From: Bradysia coprophila
Taxonomy: Eukaryota > Arthropoda > Insecta > Diptera > Sciaridae
NCBI RefSeq assembly: GCF_014529535.1
Contig: NW_023503295.1
Location: 2,776,416-2,840,415 of the forward strand
DNA length: 64,000 nt
Reading direction: 5' to 3'
Positions within the stretch are counted from its first letter, which is position 1, and each line of letters starts with the position of its first letter. Below, one piece after another: positions 13,357 through 24,490 of the stretch. The notes below the pieces were generated by a model. It was not told the DNA's origin. It worked only from the letters and a program-made list of their open reading frames with translations, and did not search any database. Both the position numbers and the translations under genes were made by a program.

Positions 13357-13374
13357 AATTTTGCTTAATAATAA

Positions 13375-13887
13375 AATTTGTCATCTTTACTGACCTGCTA
13401 CGACCATCAAACCACAACAAAATTTCAAGATGGCAATTTCGGCTCTAAAATTGAACTCTACCTTCCAGTCACTAACAAATTTTCTTTGGATGCGTTTAGA
13501 CTCCAAATTGACATCCTGCTATTGAAATGTGACATCAACACCTTAACAACAGTGTCACATTGTTGATATAATGGACACTGAGGATCGTTTTGAACCGCAA
13601 GTGAAACACAAAACTTCGAGGAACTATTGAGACAGCTTCCGAAAGTAGATGGCATATCCACCGAAACCGAACCTTCAGATGGCGTGGATTTGAACAAGAA
13701 GTGAACGTAAGGAATTTACCATCACTGGAGGAGGAAAGTTAATATTAACAGCAGCTAGTCGATGTGGAAACTCTGTCCGAGAATTGATTACAGAGATCGC
13801 AGTGTTGTGTGAATCAGAATTGAACTCCGACTCCTCAGATCAGTTGTATTTGAACAGGAGTCAAGGGAATGTCTTCAACAGTGTTAC
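13375..13887. other. Intergenic between Rpt6 and the LINE relic
   Basis: Short frames of 62-79 codons overlap on both strands without family resemblance. Nothing convincing is present. Confidence 0.35.
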
Positions 13888-14803
13888 TTACTTACTTACT
13901 TAGGTGGGCACTACAACCCACTATTGGTTTTGGCCTCTTCCAGGAATCTTCTCCAATCGGACCTATTCCGCGCCAACGTTCTCTAGTCGCTCACTCTTAG
14001 TACTTTTAGATCAGACTCAATTGCATCTTGCCATCTCTCCCTTGGTCTTCCTGGCCTGCGTCTTCCATCGGGATTTGTATTTAGCAGTTTCAGTGGTACA
14101 CGTTCCTCGTTCATTTTTTTTACATGACCGAGCCATCTTAATCGAATGATTTTGATGAATTTGACTCTATCAGGCTCCCTGTAAAGCTGATACAGCTCAT
14201 GGTTGTATCTTCTTCTCCAGTTGCCGTTCACATTGACACCTCCAAAAATTGATCGAAGAATTCTCCTTTCCAAAACCAAAAGTGTCTGTTCGTCACTTTG
14301 TGTCATGCACCAAACTTCCGATCCATATGCTACAACTGGTCGAATCAGCGATCTGTACAATTCGCACTTAAGGTTGCGGTTGAGTGTTTTTGACCGGATG
14401 AGTTTTTGAAGACTAGTAACTCCTGTTACCAAGCGTTACCCTTCTACGTATTTCCTCTCCGATGCTATTATCACTATTGACCAGCGACCCAAGGTAAATA
14501 AAGCTGTCGACAGTCTCGAAGTGTTTTCCATTCACCTCCAGCGTATGGTCCGTTGATCTGCCATAAAACAATGAAGTTGTCATGTACTTGGTTTTTCTCT
14601 CATTGACCTTGAGACCGAACTCAGCACCCCTATCTTCAATTTTCGTGAATTTCTCTTTAACGATGTCAATGTTCCGTCCAATTAAGTCTAGGTCATCAGC
14701 ATATCCTAACAACTGACTCAACTTTCTGAAGATTGTACCGCTGGTTTCCACGTCGCACTCTCTTATCACCTTCTCGAGAACAATGTTGAAAAATTGAGCT
14801 GCC
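13888..14803 (-). pseudogene. 5'-truncated LINE (non-LTR) reverse transcriptase relic
   Basis: Minus-strand remnant of a reverse transcriptase. The upper part (14803-14413) contains QLLGYADDLDLIGR, with the YADD catalytic block, then KVNERKTKYM and YLGSLVNSD. The lower part (14432-13983) contains LIRPVVAYGSEVW and RLRWLGHVKKMNEERVP, typical of the C-terminus of insect endonuclease/reverse-transcriptase LINEs. The two parts are in different frames at about 14420 and a stop follows RVSD near 13983, so it is dead. The 3' end carries a (TAAG)n tail at 13888-13903. The 5' break at about 14803 abuts the Penelope relic. Clade not assigned. Confidence 0.85.
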
Positions 14804-14805
14804 TG

Positions 14806-15480
14806 TCAATTATTCCAATTGATTTTATGTCCTTTGTTCCGTATGGTGTGCCTTGCTACTGCTGATTTGTTGTATTCGCGTCTTCTAACATTGCCTTCGT
14901 GGTCTTCTAATCTTTTTGTGACTCTTTTTGATTCTCCAATGTAATTTTGGTTGCATGAATCACATGGTATGTTGTATATGCCAGCAAGTTCGTTGACCTC
15001 TTTGTCTTTTATACCATTTAGCATACTTTGAATTTTGATACCAGGTGTAAATGTTACCTTCCATTTCAATTTGTTTCTTAGGAAGTCTCCTACTTTATTC
15101 GAGACATTTCATATGTACGGTAAGGGGACCCAACGTTCTTTTTCTTCATCTCCGTCGTCTTCTTTGGGATCATTGATTGTTAAATTTTGATTTAGATTCA
15201 TATCATTGTTCAAAAGGTTTCTGTTTTCTTCATTCATTTGTCCTGGAATTGTTGCTGAAGTGACCGACGTATTGTTTTGGAATTTTGTTCTCATTCTGGA
15301 AATTCGTTTGTTAACGAAATCTAGCGGGTAATTATTTTGCGTTAATATGTTCGTAATGTGATTTAATTCTTCTTCGAGATGGACTTGACTGCAAATTTTG
15401 AAAGCTCGAAATACCAGGGAATCCACAACTGAATTTTTTTGGGAAAAATTGCTTTGTGGGTGATAACTTATCCCACTCGG
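14806..15480 (-). pseudogene. Penelope-like element relic with GIY-YIG domain
   Basis: The minus-strand frame reads FSQKNSVVDSLVFRAFKICS, then EELNHITNILTQNNYPLDFV (the post-RT block of Penelope-like elements), then VPLPYI followed by an in-frame TGA (15109-15111), then NVSNKVGDFL and a GIY-YIG-type nuclease segment (ELAGIYNIPCDSCNQNYIGE, then RLEDHEGN and ARHTIRNKGHKINW). GIY-YIG fused behind a reverse transcriptase is the hallmark of Penelope-like retroelements. The RT core is missing upstream and the stop breaks the frame, so it is a dead 3' fragment. Confidence 0.85.
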
Positions 15481-15860
15481 AGAAACCTTTGCAGAATGTG
15501 TTTATGTAATCTGCACAGGTTTCTCCAAGTTGTTTAAGTTAGGACTCATGAACCAATTTTTCCTTTAAATGTAGCACACTTTCCACTAACACAATGGTTT
15601 TAATTTTTCACAAAAAGTTTTTGGTTCAAAGAAATCATCAAATAGGATTCCTCCCAAATGTAGGCTACCAATTTGTGAAGGGTCCATTGCTCTTAATGTA
15701 GCTGTTGAAACAATGGCTTTAATTGAGAAAATACGAATTTGTGTAATCAACATGTCGTTTTTATGGCAGTTACAACACACGGAACAGTGTTACAGTTAAG
15801 ACGAATCACTTGAATGCTAAATTGAAGTCTGAACTTATGCGCAAAAAATTTACGAAGTGA
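15481..15860. other. No gene recognised; may be diverged Penelope sequence
   Basis: A 64-codon minus frame (15586-15780) has no recognisable family. The stretch could be decayed upstream Penelope sequence, but this could not be shown. Confidence 0.3.
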
Positions 15861-15912
15861 CTATTTGCACCCGGGTGCAAATAGTCAATATTAACGCTAT
15901 TTGCACCCAAAT
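15861..15912. repeat. GCACCCGGGTGC palindrome unit
   Basis: CTATTTGCACCCGGGTGCAA followed by ATAG, then a half unit. It is the same palindromic satellite as the array at 17845-18005, on the other side of the LINE relic and minisatellite. Confidence 0.8.
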
Positions 15913-16065
15913 TTTTAAAGCTATCGGACATAATAAAAAAATCATTGTTAGTAAGCTGTACGAATTATATTATCGAAAATGCTACTCGCACAATTCGCTG
16001 CAAATTGTATAAACAAAGTGTCTGCTTTGATCCAACTGAATTCTATCTTCTTCTTCTATTCTTTT

Positions 16066-16800
16066 TCAGCCTGTTTCTATCCACTGCTGGATGTAGGCCT
16101 CTCCAACTTCTTTCCATTTCGTACGATCCATTGCCATTTGCTGCCAGTTTGTACCTGCAATATTCTTAATTCCGTTTGTCCATCTCTCTGGTGGTCTACC
16201 TATAGCTCGTCTTTTATATGGTCGCCAGTTCATGATCTTTTTGGTCCAACGTTCGTCTGTCCTTCTTGCAATATGTCCCGCCCAGCTCCATTTCAGAGAT
16301 GCTATTCTTTCCATGACATCAACGACCCTGGTTTGTTGTCGAATCCATTGATTCGTCATTCTGTCTCTGAGTGTTATTCCAAGCATACTCCGTTCCATGG
16401 CTCTTTGTGTCACTCTCAATTTATCTTCGGATGCTTTTGTTAAAGTTAACGTTTCCGCTCCATAAGTGAGCACTGGAAGGACACAAGTGTCGAAAACTTT
16501 GCGTTTCAGACTATTATTCATTTTGCTTTTGAAAATTAGTCTGAGTTTTCCGAACGCTGCCCATGCAAGACCAATCCTACGTCTTATTTCTGCAGTTTGG
16601 TTGTCCAGACCTAACTTCAGTTTATGTCCTACATATACATAGCTGTCGACTCGTTCAATGACAGTGTCACCAATTTTGATTTCTCTATCGTCCCCGATGT
16701 TGGTCATGACTTTTGTTTTCGATAAGTTCATCTTGAGGCCAACTTTGCTTGCCTCTTCACTTAACTGTTGTAGCATAAGCTGAGCCTGACCTAGATTCGC
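16066..16800 (-). pseudogene. 5'-truncated LINE reverse transcriptase C-terminal fragment
   Basis: An open minus-strand frame of about 236-245 codons. It contains GLKMNLSKTKVMTN, DSYVYVGHKLKLG, EIRRRIGLAWAAFGKL, VLPVLTYGAETLTLTK, MERSMLGITLRDR, IASLKWSWAGHIARRTDERW and the end RTKWKEVGEAYIQQW. These are the standard C-terminal blocks of insect LINE reverse transcriptases. The frame is open, but the catalytic YxDD part, endonuclease and ORF1 are absent. It is a 5'-truncated insertion, from a different family than the relic at 13888-14803. The frame has stayed free of stops, suggesting it is fairly young. Confidence 0.85.
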
Positions 16801-17790
16801 TGAATTCTATAACTTCAACAAACTGTGTAAAGAAGGACTTTCGTTTGTTTCTACTGAGTTCATGCTTCTAGAAACTATGTTTGGAGTTTGGTGCGTTCCT
16901 ACTGAATTCATCCTTCAACAAACTTTGTGAGAAAGGAGTTTGGTTCGATCCTACTAACTTCATCCTTCTACAATTTGTGTAAGGAAGGACTTTCGTTTGT
17001 TCCTACTGAATTCATTCTTCTACAAACTGTGTAAGGAAAGAGTTTGGTTCGTTCCTACTAACTTCATCCTTCTACAAGTTGTGTAAGGAAGGACTTTCGT
17101 TTGTTCCTACTGAATTCATCTTTCTACAATTTGTGTAAGGAAGGATTTTGGTTCATCCCTGCCGAATTCATCTTTCTACAGTTTGTGTAAGGAAGGAGTT
17201 TGGTTTGTTCCTACTAAATTTATCCTTCTACAAGTTGTGTAAGGAAGGACTTTTGTTTGTTCCTACTGAATTCATCTTTCTACAATTTGTGTAAGGAAGG
17301 ATTTTGGTTCATCCCTGCCGAATTCATCTTTCTACAGTTTGTGTAAGGAAGGAGTTTGGTTCGTTCCTACTAACTTCATCCTTCTACAAGTTGTGTAAGG
17401 AAGGACTTTCGTTTGTTCCTACTGAATTCATCTTTCTACAATTTGTGTAAGGAAGGATTTTGGTTCATCCCTGCCGAATTCATCTTTCTACAGTTTGTGT
17501 AAGGAAGGAGTTTGGTTTGTTCCTACTAAATTCATCCTTCTACAAACTTTGTGAGGAAGGAAATTGGTTCGTTCCTACTGAATTCATCCTTCTACAAACT
17601 TTGAAAGGAAGGAGTTTGGTTTGTTCCAACTGAATTCATCATTCTACAAACTTTGTGAGAAAGGAGTTTCGTTCGATCCTACTAACTTCATCCTTCTACA
17701 ATTTGTGTAAGGAAGGAGTTTGGTTTGTTCCAACTGAATTCATCCTTCTACAAACTGTAAGGAAGGAGTTTGGTAGGAGTAGCCTTTGTC
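16801..17790. repeat. 52-bp minisatellite with 156-bp higher-order repeat
   Basis: About 19 tandem copies of a 52-bp unit such as GTGTAAGGAAGGAGTTTGG plus TTCCTACTGAATTCATCC. GTGTAAGG starts at 16977, 17029, 17081 and 17133. A variant, GTTCATCCCTGCCG, recurs at 17151, 17307 and 17463, exactly 156 bp apart (three units), showing higher-order periodicity in the centre. Non-coding. Confidence 0.9.
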
Positions 17791-17844
17791 GAAATGCGCT
17801 ACATTTAGGCGCCCTTCTGAGACCTTGAGGAATAGTCAATGTAT

Positions 17845-18005
17845 GAGCTATTTGCACCTGGGTGCAAATAGTGTCCATATTGACTATTTGCACCCGGGTG
17901 CAATATTGACTATTTGCACCCGGGTGCAAATAGTGTTCATATTGACTATTTGCACTCGGGTGCAAATAGTGTTCATATTGACTATTTGCACTCGGGTGCA
18001 AATAG
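17845..18005. repeat. Palindromic satellite, TTTGCACCCGGGTGCAAA units
   Basis: Four to five tandem units of about 36-40 bp, each made of the perfect palindrome ATTTGCACCCGGGTGCAAAT (or variant ACTCGGGT) joined by AGTGTTCATATTGACT. Frames of 92 and 101 codons through it are repeat translations, not genes. Confidence 0.9.
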
Positions 18006-18221
18006 CATCTGCCAAAAATTTAAACTTTGTACTCGCATTCCCATTGGACAAAGTACAGCCATAGAAGTGAAGAGGTGGTAAGTTTTCATTGAGAAGTAGA
18101 AACGTTTGCGGTTACCATCAATAAATGCTAAGGCATTGTACATCGTCCAAAGAAAGTTAAAACACAAAGCTGAAAAACCATTTTTAATGGGGTTTTACCT
18201 GCTTTGGCAACCGTACTTTTT

Positions 18222-19089
18222 AGCCCCGTACGAAGTACAAAGGGGCTTATAGGATTACGATGCCGTGTGTAATTGATGAATTTCGAAGCAGACGGTAAGG
18301 GCAAAGTGTTTGCCTGTGTTCATAGATGACGAATTCGCAATAAAAATTTTGTCTGTCCGTCTGTCCGTCACGTCGATATCTTGAGTAAATCAAATCCGAA
18401 TTCAAAAATTTTTTTTCCCTGAAAGATAGTCAAAATAGTGAGGCTAAGTTCGAAGATGGGCATATTCGGGTCGGCCCTTCGTGAGTTAGGGCCACCTAAG
18501 TGATTTAAGGTCTTTTGGTGATATTTATGGCAAAATAAACGATGGAAATGTAAATGACACGGCAAATGATAGGTATTGTCAATACCAATCCAGAAAAAAA
18601 AAAGTTTTTTAAAATCGGGTGAGTAAACCGTGAGTTAGGGCCTTAGAAGTGAAATGCTGCTAGGGCCCTATGTGTATTTTACATAGAACTCGAGTAAATT
18701 TCATCCATTTTTCGTAATTTTTGTTTGATTTGGAAGGTAATCAAAGGCCGAATAGAATGTTGTTGAAAAAAAAATTAAATTTGGGTCCTCGGACTAAGGC
18801 CGGTACTAGGGCCCTATGTGTATTTTTACTCAATAAATTAAAATTTTAGGGCGATTTGAAATTTTTGTTTCATTTGAAAGGAACGTCGTACGGGGCTTCG
18901 TAATTGCGCTATGCGCAATTTGTAAGATGTACACATTACATAATAATTTTACTTTAACTACATTAACCGGCGCAATAGGTTTACGGGAAGAGTAGGGCTA
19001 CGGACGAACTAGGGTCACGTGCGCAATAGATGTACGGGTTCGTACGGGGCTCAGTCGCAGCAAACGCTCCGACTGTTCTGACGGCTCGT
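18222..19089 (-). mobile_element. Family A Helitron-like element, copy A3 (short)
   Basis: Minus-oriented copy with terminal AGCCCCGTACGAAGTAC at 18222 and the ACGAGCC end at 19089. It has only one to two tandem units, so it is much shorter than A1 or A2 (868 bp). The conserved 65-codon module (18368-18565), the hairpin AATTGCGC/GCGCAATT and the 5' AGCCCCGTAC are kept. Copy-number change in the tandem part explains the length difference. Confidence 0.75.
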
Positions 19090-19771
19090 TTGTCTATACT
19101 TGTTCGAGTCAAAAATGTGCTCTTTATGAAATTTTCGATGTGGGGCTCTGGGAAAATATCTAGAGCAGAGGATCGAGAGAACCATCGGTCGACCTAAAAT
19201 AAAAATGAAACTCAGCGCTATCAATTTCTTATCTTAAAAAAGTGACATTTATATTGCTAAATTTGCATGATATTCTTCATATTAAATTAAATTTAAATAT
19301 TTTTTTTTTGTCATCAAGCATAATGAATGCATAATTATATGGGGTATTTTAAGTAAACAAACAAACAAAAGGTAATCAGCTGACTGAACATTGTGTGAAC
19401 GTTTCAAATGATCCTTTGAGACAAAAATGTAAAATAAATTTTAAAAAAAAATCTATTTCGAGTCTCGCGTTTTTTCCCTCTTTTTTTTAAATCTGTCTTT
19501 TCGAGCTTTGGCAATTCGATGACCACCGAAATGTGTACTAGAATCTCATTTGACTTTTTTTTTTTAAATATAAAATTGACCATTCAAGCAAACAATAATT
19601 CTATGTGGATACGGTTCTGCACAAAACAAATCCTTGCAAAAACACAAAAGGTGGGAAGAGCAAAAAACAAAAAAAAACAAATCACTTTCGAAACTCCTAC
19701 CTCCCCCCCACTCCCGACCGGATGAGAACTGAGCACGTACAAACTAACTATAGCTGCTTCCACTTTTTCGT
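19090..19771. other. Downstream of DCAF7, no gene recognised
   Basis: AT-rich DNA with short chance frames. It probably includes the DCAF7 3' UTR; no clear AATAAA on the minus strand was identified. Confidence 0.35.
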
Positions 19772-21115
19772 TCAAACTCGTAATATTTCACATGCTTTGT
19801 TATAACAAATCGCAATCCAGTCCGGCTGCGTTGCACCCCACTGAATCTGATTGACTTCACCTTCAGCCGCTGTATACGCCAATATTGGATCCTCGATAGC
19901 CCGAGGCATCTGTTGTATATCCCAGATCAATGCCTGATGATCGTCGCCAGCCGTACAGATGTGACAAGAACTAAAACGAACACTGCGACTTAACCCTTAT
20001 AAAATCCAAACAAATTCACAGCCGTCTTACCTATGCGGTGCCCAAGCGATTCCGTTCACACACGCACGATGATTGCTTAGCCGGGCCACTGGTGTGCACG
20101 GAACTCGTACATCCAATATTATCACTTCACAACTGTCCATCGCAACGGTTGCCAAATAGTTGGGATCTTGTTTGTTCCACGCTAGTCGTAGCAAAGGCGT
20201 ATGTGCAGGATCTTCGTAAATTATCGTTGAATGTTCCAGATGACGCAAATCGAACATCCGAACCGAACCGTCAGCACCAACCGACGCAAACATGTCACGA
20301 CCGCCACCGGCTCTCGAAAATGCTATGTCATACACCTCTTTGTCGTGCGCAATCAGCTGGGTTTTAACGTGCCCGGCAACCAGATTTACACGTCCTAACG
20401 GCTGGCCAGTTTCCAGTCCCCAAATCGTGCAGGTGGTGTCAATTGACGATGTACCAACCAAATTCGGATCGACCTCATTCCAATCGAATGACGTTAACGG
20501 TGCACAGAAGTCACTGTTTTTGTTGTTGTTTAAGACACATTCGAGTCGTGTGTCTGGTTCGCCGGATCGCCATACTCGTAGATAGTCGCCTGTTATGGGA
20601 AACATGCTCTTCAATAACAACATTTCTAACTCAATTGCCAGTGGAGATGGAACAATGCATTCGGCTACACACCATTGTGCATGCATAGTTCTGGCAGCCG
20701 GACTACCAGTCATATTAATGCGCCGGTTTGACTTTTTATCAAAATTAATGCTAAAAACTCACCACTTGTCGCCAATAAGTCTGGGAAAATGCCTTTCGAA
20801 TCGGGTATCCACATAATTTTTGTTGTTGGATATGGGTGGTCAAACGTGCTAAAATGTCGACAAAAAAATCCGGTCGATAAATCACATTGTAAACAATCAC
20901 AAAACATGCGGAATCAATTACCTTTTCGCACTGAATTCACTGGTTTCTTCATCCAAACTGATGATCTGGACTTTGTTATTGTACTCTTCGATGAAACTGC
21001 CCAGCGCCAATCGAAATCGTTTGTCTGGCCGAACACTCCAGTTCATCGAATACAGTGGCCATGGTGCTAAATATTTGTAGATTTCTTTTCGTTTACCAGT
21101 TCCAGATGATGACAT
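19772..21115 (-). CDS. wap: DCAF7 / wings apart (WDR68), WD40 adaptor protein
   Basis: Four exons on the minus strand: 21115-20922, 20848-20763, 20589-20031 and 19970-19772, 345 aa, with consistent GT-AG sites and phases. DCAF7/WDR68 is a conserved WD40 propeller that scaffolds DYRK/HIPK kinases and can act as a CUL4-DDB1 substrate receptor. Diagnostic blocks: [136 protein letters not shown] and the C-terminus EILRV. Length matches the vertebrate orthologue. The start is the ATG before [10 protein letters not shown]. Intact; high certainty. The symbol follows the fly orthologue. Confidence 0.95.
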
Positions 21116-21825
21116 GATGTTTGCTGTAGTCGATTTTTGGATTATTTCAGTTCATTCAACTCATTTCTACCGAAATTGATTAATTATTTACCAAAAATAA
21201 AAACACAAATTTATACTTGGGACTTCAAAATAAATTATTATTTGCAGCGCTCACTACAAATTCATTTCGTTCGATACACAAAAATACGATTTTAGTGTCA
21301 AAATCATGGTGTCATTTTGTACTGTTGCACTATCACTTATTGTTTAGACTAAATTTAATGCAAATTCAAGTGGTTTCGATGATACAAAAATTGATTTTAT
21401 TGCAATTTTCATTTATTTACGACTGAAGAAACAAAAACGATGCGGTGCGCCATTTATATTATTTTTGACGTGAAACAAGTCCGAAGTTGGCAGTTAGTGC
21501 AATGCACAAAAGTCAAAATGTGAAGTTGAATTTCGTACGGATTTTTAAAACGGAAAATGCATTAGGTTTGTTCCTAGTAACTCTAAACACAAATCGAATG
21601 TACATATTTTCCAGGACCATTTTGATGACTAAGCTTCGCGAATCCTTTGGTACAACGCTTGTGTAGACGAGGTCATTTAGAATGTTGGTTAAAAAGATAC
21701 AACGTCCAAATGAAGTACGTATGTATATAAACACTGAACGTAGTGCATACACTTAGCAGATCTCCAAACTTTCAAACATCCATTCAGGTGAATTTATTTT
21801 CGTAATATTGGTTTTCATGTGGCAT
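21116..21825. other. Region upstream of DCAF7
   Basis: Holds the probable DCAF7 promoter. An AGGTTTGTTCC near 21565 resembles one terminus of the MITE at 24491-24681, but no second end was found. No gene recognised. Confidence 0.35.
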
Positions 21826-22020
21826 TATCATGTCCGGAGCGATAGCGGAAGACTTGACGCAGTCTAACTTCCAAAAAAAAAACGAAGAAATTTTTTTGAG
21901 ACGCGTCAACTATGTATAGCCGAACATTTCAGTTTCTGCCCTTTAGACTATATCCCCACAAAACCTACTCTATCATATTCTCGCTTCAAATACGAGCAAA
22001 ACGAGCTATCACTTGACTAC

Positions 22021-22981
22021 TAGGGTGGAGCGGGAAAAAATTTCGATTTTTTGTCCAATTTCGACATCGTGATCCAGAATCAGTAACTCCCACTGATCAT
22101 TTTTCCGAAAAAAGATTTTTTTAATTTTATGATTTAGGGGTGCCGCCGATGGTATTTTTGAGTAGAGTGTAAGGGATTTTTCAAACATTTATAGCGTAGA
22201 AACCTTTTCCGATGGGTTCAATGATCTTGGTCATAAAATGTCTAGAAAAGTCCAAAATTTATTTAAGTATAACATTAAATTTGAAAACAATCAATTTTGT
22301 GGACTTACGGCACTTCAAAGTTAAAGCTCTGTTCCCAACGAAAAATTCATCAACTTTGAAATGAAATCTCGGTATGAAGTTGCATTATGACATAAATCAA
22401 ATTAAGCGTTATTTAACTTGTAATTTAATGAGGAATTCAAAACAAAAGAAATATTTGAAAAAAATTACCAATTGTAGATGTTATTGACAAAGGGTGACGT
22501 TCATGCAAAACGTTCAAGAACATCTACATTTTGCAATTTTTTTCAAATATTTCTTTTGTTTTGAATTCCTCATTAAATTACAAGTTAAATAACGCTTAAT
22601 TTGATTTATGTCATAATGCAACTTCATACCGAGATTTCACTTCAAAGTTGATGAATTTTTCGTTGGGAACAGAGCTTTAACTTTGAAGTGCCGTAAGTCC
22701 ACAAAATTGATTGTTTTCAAATTTAATGTTATACTTAAATAAATTTTGGACTTTTCTAGACATTTTATGACCAAGATCATTGAACCCATCGGAAAAGGTT
22801 TCTACGCTATAAATGTTTGAAAAATCCCTTACACTCTACTCAAAAATACCATCGGCGGCACCCCTAAATCATACAATTAAAAAAATCTTTTTTCGGAAAA
22901 ATGATCAGTGGGAGTTACTGATTCTGGATCACGATGTCGAAATTGGATAAAAAATCGAAATTTTTTTCCCGCTCCACCCTA
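22021..22981. mobile_element. hAT-like palindromic element with 8-bp TSD
   Basis: 961-bp nearly perfect inverted repeat. The ends are TAGGGTGGAGCGGGAAAAAA and its mirror, the arms about 465 bp and the loop about 30 bp near 22500. TTGACTAC flanks it directly on both sides (22013-22020 and 22982-22989), an exact 8-bp target duplication. Eight-bp duplications with TAGGG-type ends fit the hAT superfamily. No transposase frame; a foldback MITE. Confidence 0.85.
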
Positions 22982-22988
22982 TTGACTA

Positions 22989-23273
22989 CAGCCTGTAAAT
23001 ATTTTTCATATGCAGAATGAGCACCAGCTGAATATCAACAGCTGGATCTGCTAACACACTTATTGTATGATAAACAATCAAAACACATTCTTAACAATGT
23101 GTTTACTTCATTCACTCGTGTTATGTGCGCGTAGATGACGTTAACGTAGAAATGCACTGTGTGTAGGTTGTCTTTGAATTGTACACAATACAAAACAAAG
23201 TGTTTTTGTTTGTACACCAGCTGGTGATATTCAGCTGGTGCTCATTCTGCATATGAGAAACATTTAGCAATTG
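22989..23273. mobile_element. 285-bp TIR element with TA target duplication
   Basis: Inverted ends of about 50 bp containing CATATGCAGAATGAGCACCA and GCTGAATATCA at left, mirrored at 23220-23255. TA flanks both sides (22987-22988 and 23274-23275), and the segment is absent from copy Y2, which supports the boundaries. TA duplication suggests a Tc1/mariner-type MITE. The hAT target duplication includes its first base, so this element came first. Confidence 0.7.
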
Positions 23274-23515
23274 TATGTAGGTTTAAAATTACCGGAGATA
23301 CATCGTTTTGAAATTGATCATTTTCATACAAAATACACCAAATTGACTTTTTCCAAACAATCAAAATCTTTCAACTTACTCTGTATGTTTCTATCTATCT
23401 GGCTATATGTCTATCTATCGACGGTCGATCTCGGAAACTAGTCAGCCAATCTCCATGAAATTTTGCAGGAGCCTTAGGGTGGGAATAAAAATGAAAATGT
23501 AATACGCCACTACCC

Positions 23516-23672
23516 AAAAAAAAATTGACTGGAAACAACAAAAATTTTAACAAAAAAGTCTGCGTCGCAAAGTGGCAGATTATCAGGAACAGACCTGCAA
23601 GAAAATTTATCTGCCACATGCGACGCAGAGTTTTTTGGTAAAATTTTGTTGTTTCCAGTCAAATTTAAAATC
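23516..23672. mobile_element. F-related foldback (copy F6)
   Basis: Palindrome of about 155 bp: AATTGACTGGAAACAAC at left and GTTGTTTCCAGTCAAATTT at right, with CTGCGTCGC...GTGGCAGAT and its mirror ATCTGCCAC inside. The same arm sequence occurs near 60930-60985. Confidence 0.75.
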
Positions 23673-23707
23673 CATTGCAGAGAAGTTTGATGATAACGAG
23701 TTTAAAA

Positions 23708-23949
23708 AACTCACAGGAGCTCTGTTTTTGAAGCACAAAGTTGGCAATTTTTTGTTAGAGTGAAAAAGTCAAATAAACAAAAATCGACGAATTTATGTTT
23801 ATTTGTTCAGAAAAGTGTTATTTAGGGTGTAAAACTATCAATTTCTCCAGTTTAGAACCTTTTAATTTGCATTTTTTTTTCATTTGACTTTTTTTATTCT
23901 AACAAAAAATTGCCAACTTTGTGCTTCAAAAACAGAGCTCCTGTGAGTT
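23708..23949. repeat. Inverted repeat around ACTCACAGGAGCTCTG
   Basis: Arms of about 70 bp (AACTCACAGGAGCTCTGTTT at 23708 and its complement ending 23949) around an AT-rich loop. Probably a small foldback element; no target duplication seen. Confidence 0.75.
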
Positions 23950-24490
23950 ATTCTCTACGAAATTACCTGTTCAGACATACCCCACACGACATATTTTGGT
24001 AAGATTTGCTGATTTTATTTGCTAATAAAGTTGAAATTTTTGGTCGAAAAGTCTTAGTTCTGAACTCTGAACACTGACAGAGTTACTCTGCCCGAGTTTA
24101 GGCGAAGGTCAACAACGCTGTTATTGTATTTCATAGCTGGACTTCTCAGCCATTAACTACAGTTAGCAGTAATGCCTTCTGTTACCAATAGCCCGAGATA
24201 TCAGTCAACAATGTGTGCAATTTCATGCTTCTACCCCGAAAATCAAAATCAGCCTAGAGGCAAGGGAAAAATGAATTTTTGATTTTTTTTTTTGCTGTTT
24301 CGGATTCCTTGGTCAATTCTAAGTAAATAAAAACAAAATAAAAATACGACCCACCCTAGTGATATTACTAAAATTTAGAAGAGACGGATTTTTAAAATCC
24401 GTCCATATCTATTGATTCCTTAGTGATGGTACTAAAATCCAAAATAGACGAGTTTACAAAATCCGTCTATTTTCAAAAACTCCGTCTATA

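Larger units (their letters stand above)
21826..23515 (-). mobile_element. Family Y repeat, copy Y1, carrying two nested insertions
   Basis: The outer parts (21826-22012 and 23276-23515) match, in reverse orientation, the uninterrupted copy Y2 around 61806-62245: CATGTCCGGAGCGATAGCGG, CGAGCTATCAC, AATTACCGGAGATACATCG and GGTCGATCTCGGAAACTAGT. A hAT-like element and a TA-flanked MITE lie inside. Y ends in GCGTCA plus CATG like family D and has a GATA/GACA-type microsatellite, so it is probably a related Helitron-like family; that grouping is inferred. Confidence 0.65.

Noticed and set aside
17696..18064. Frames of about 100 codons through the palindromic satellite
   Set aside because: Both strands are open only because of the repeat.
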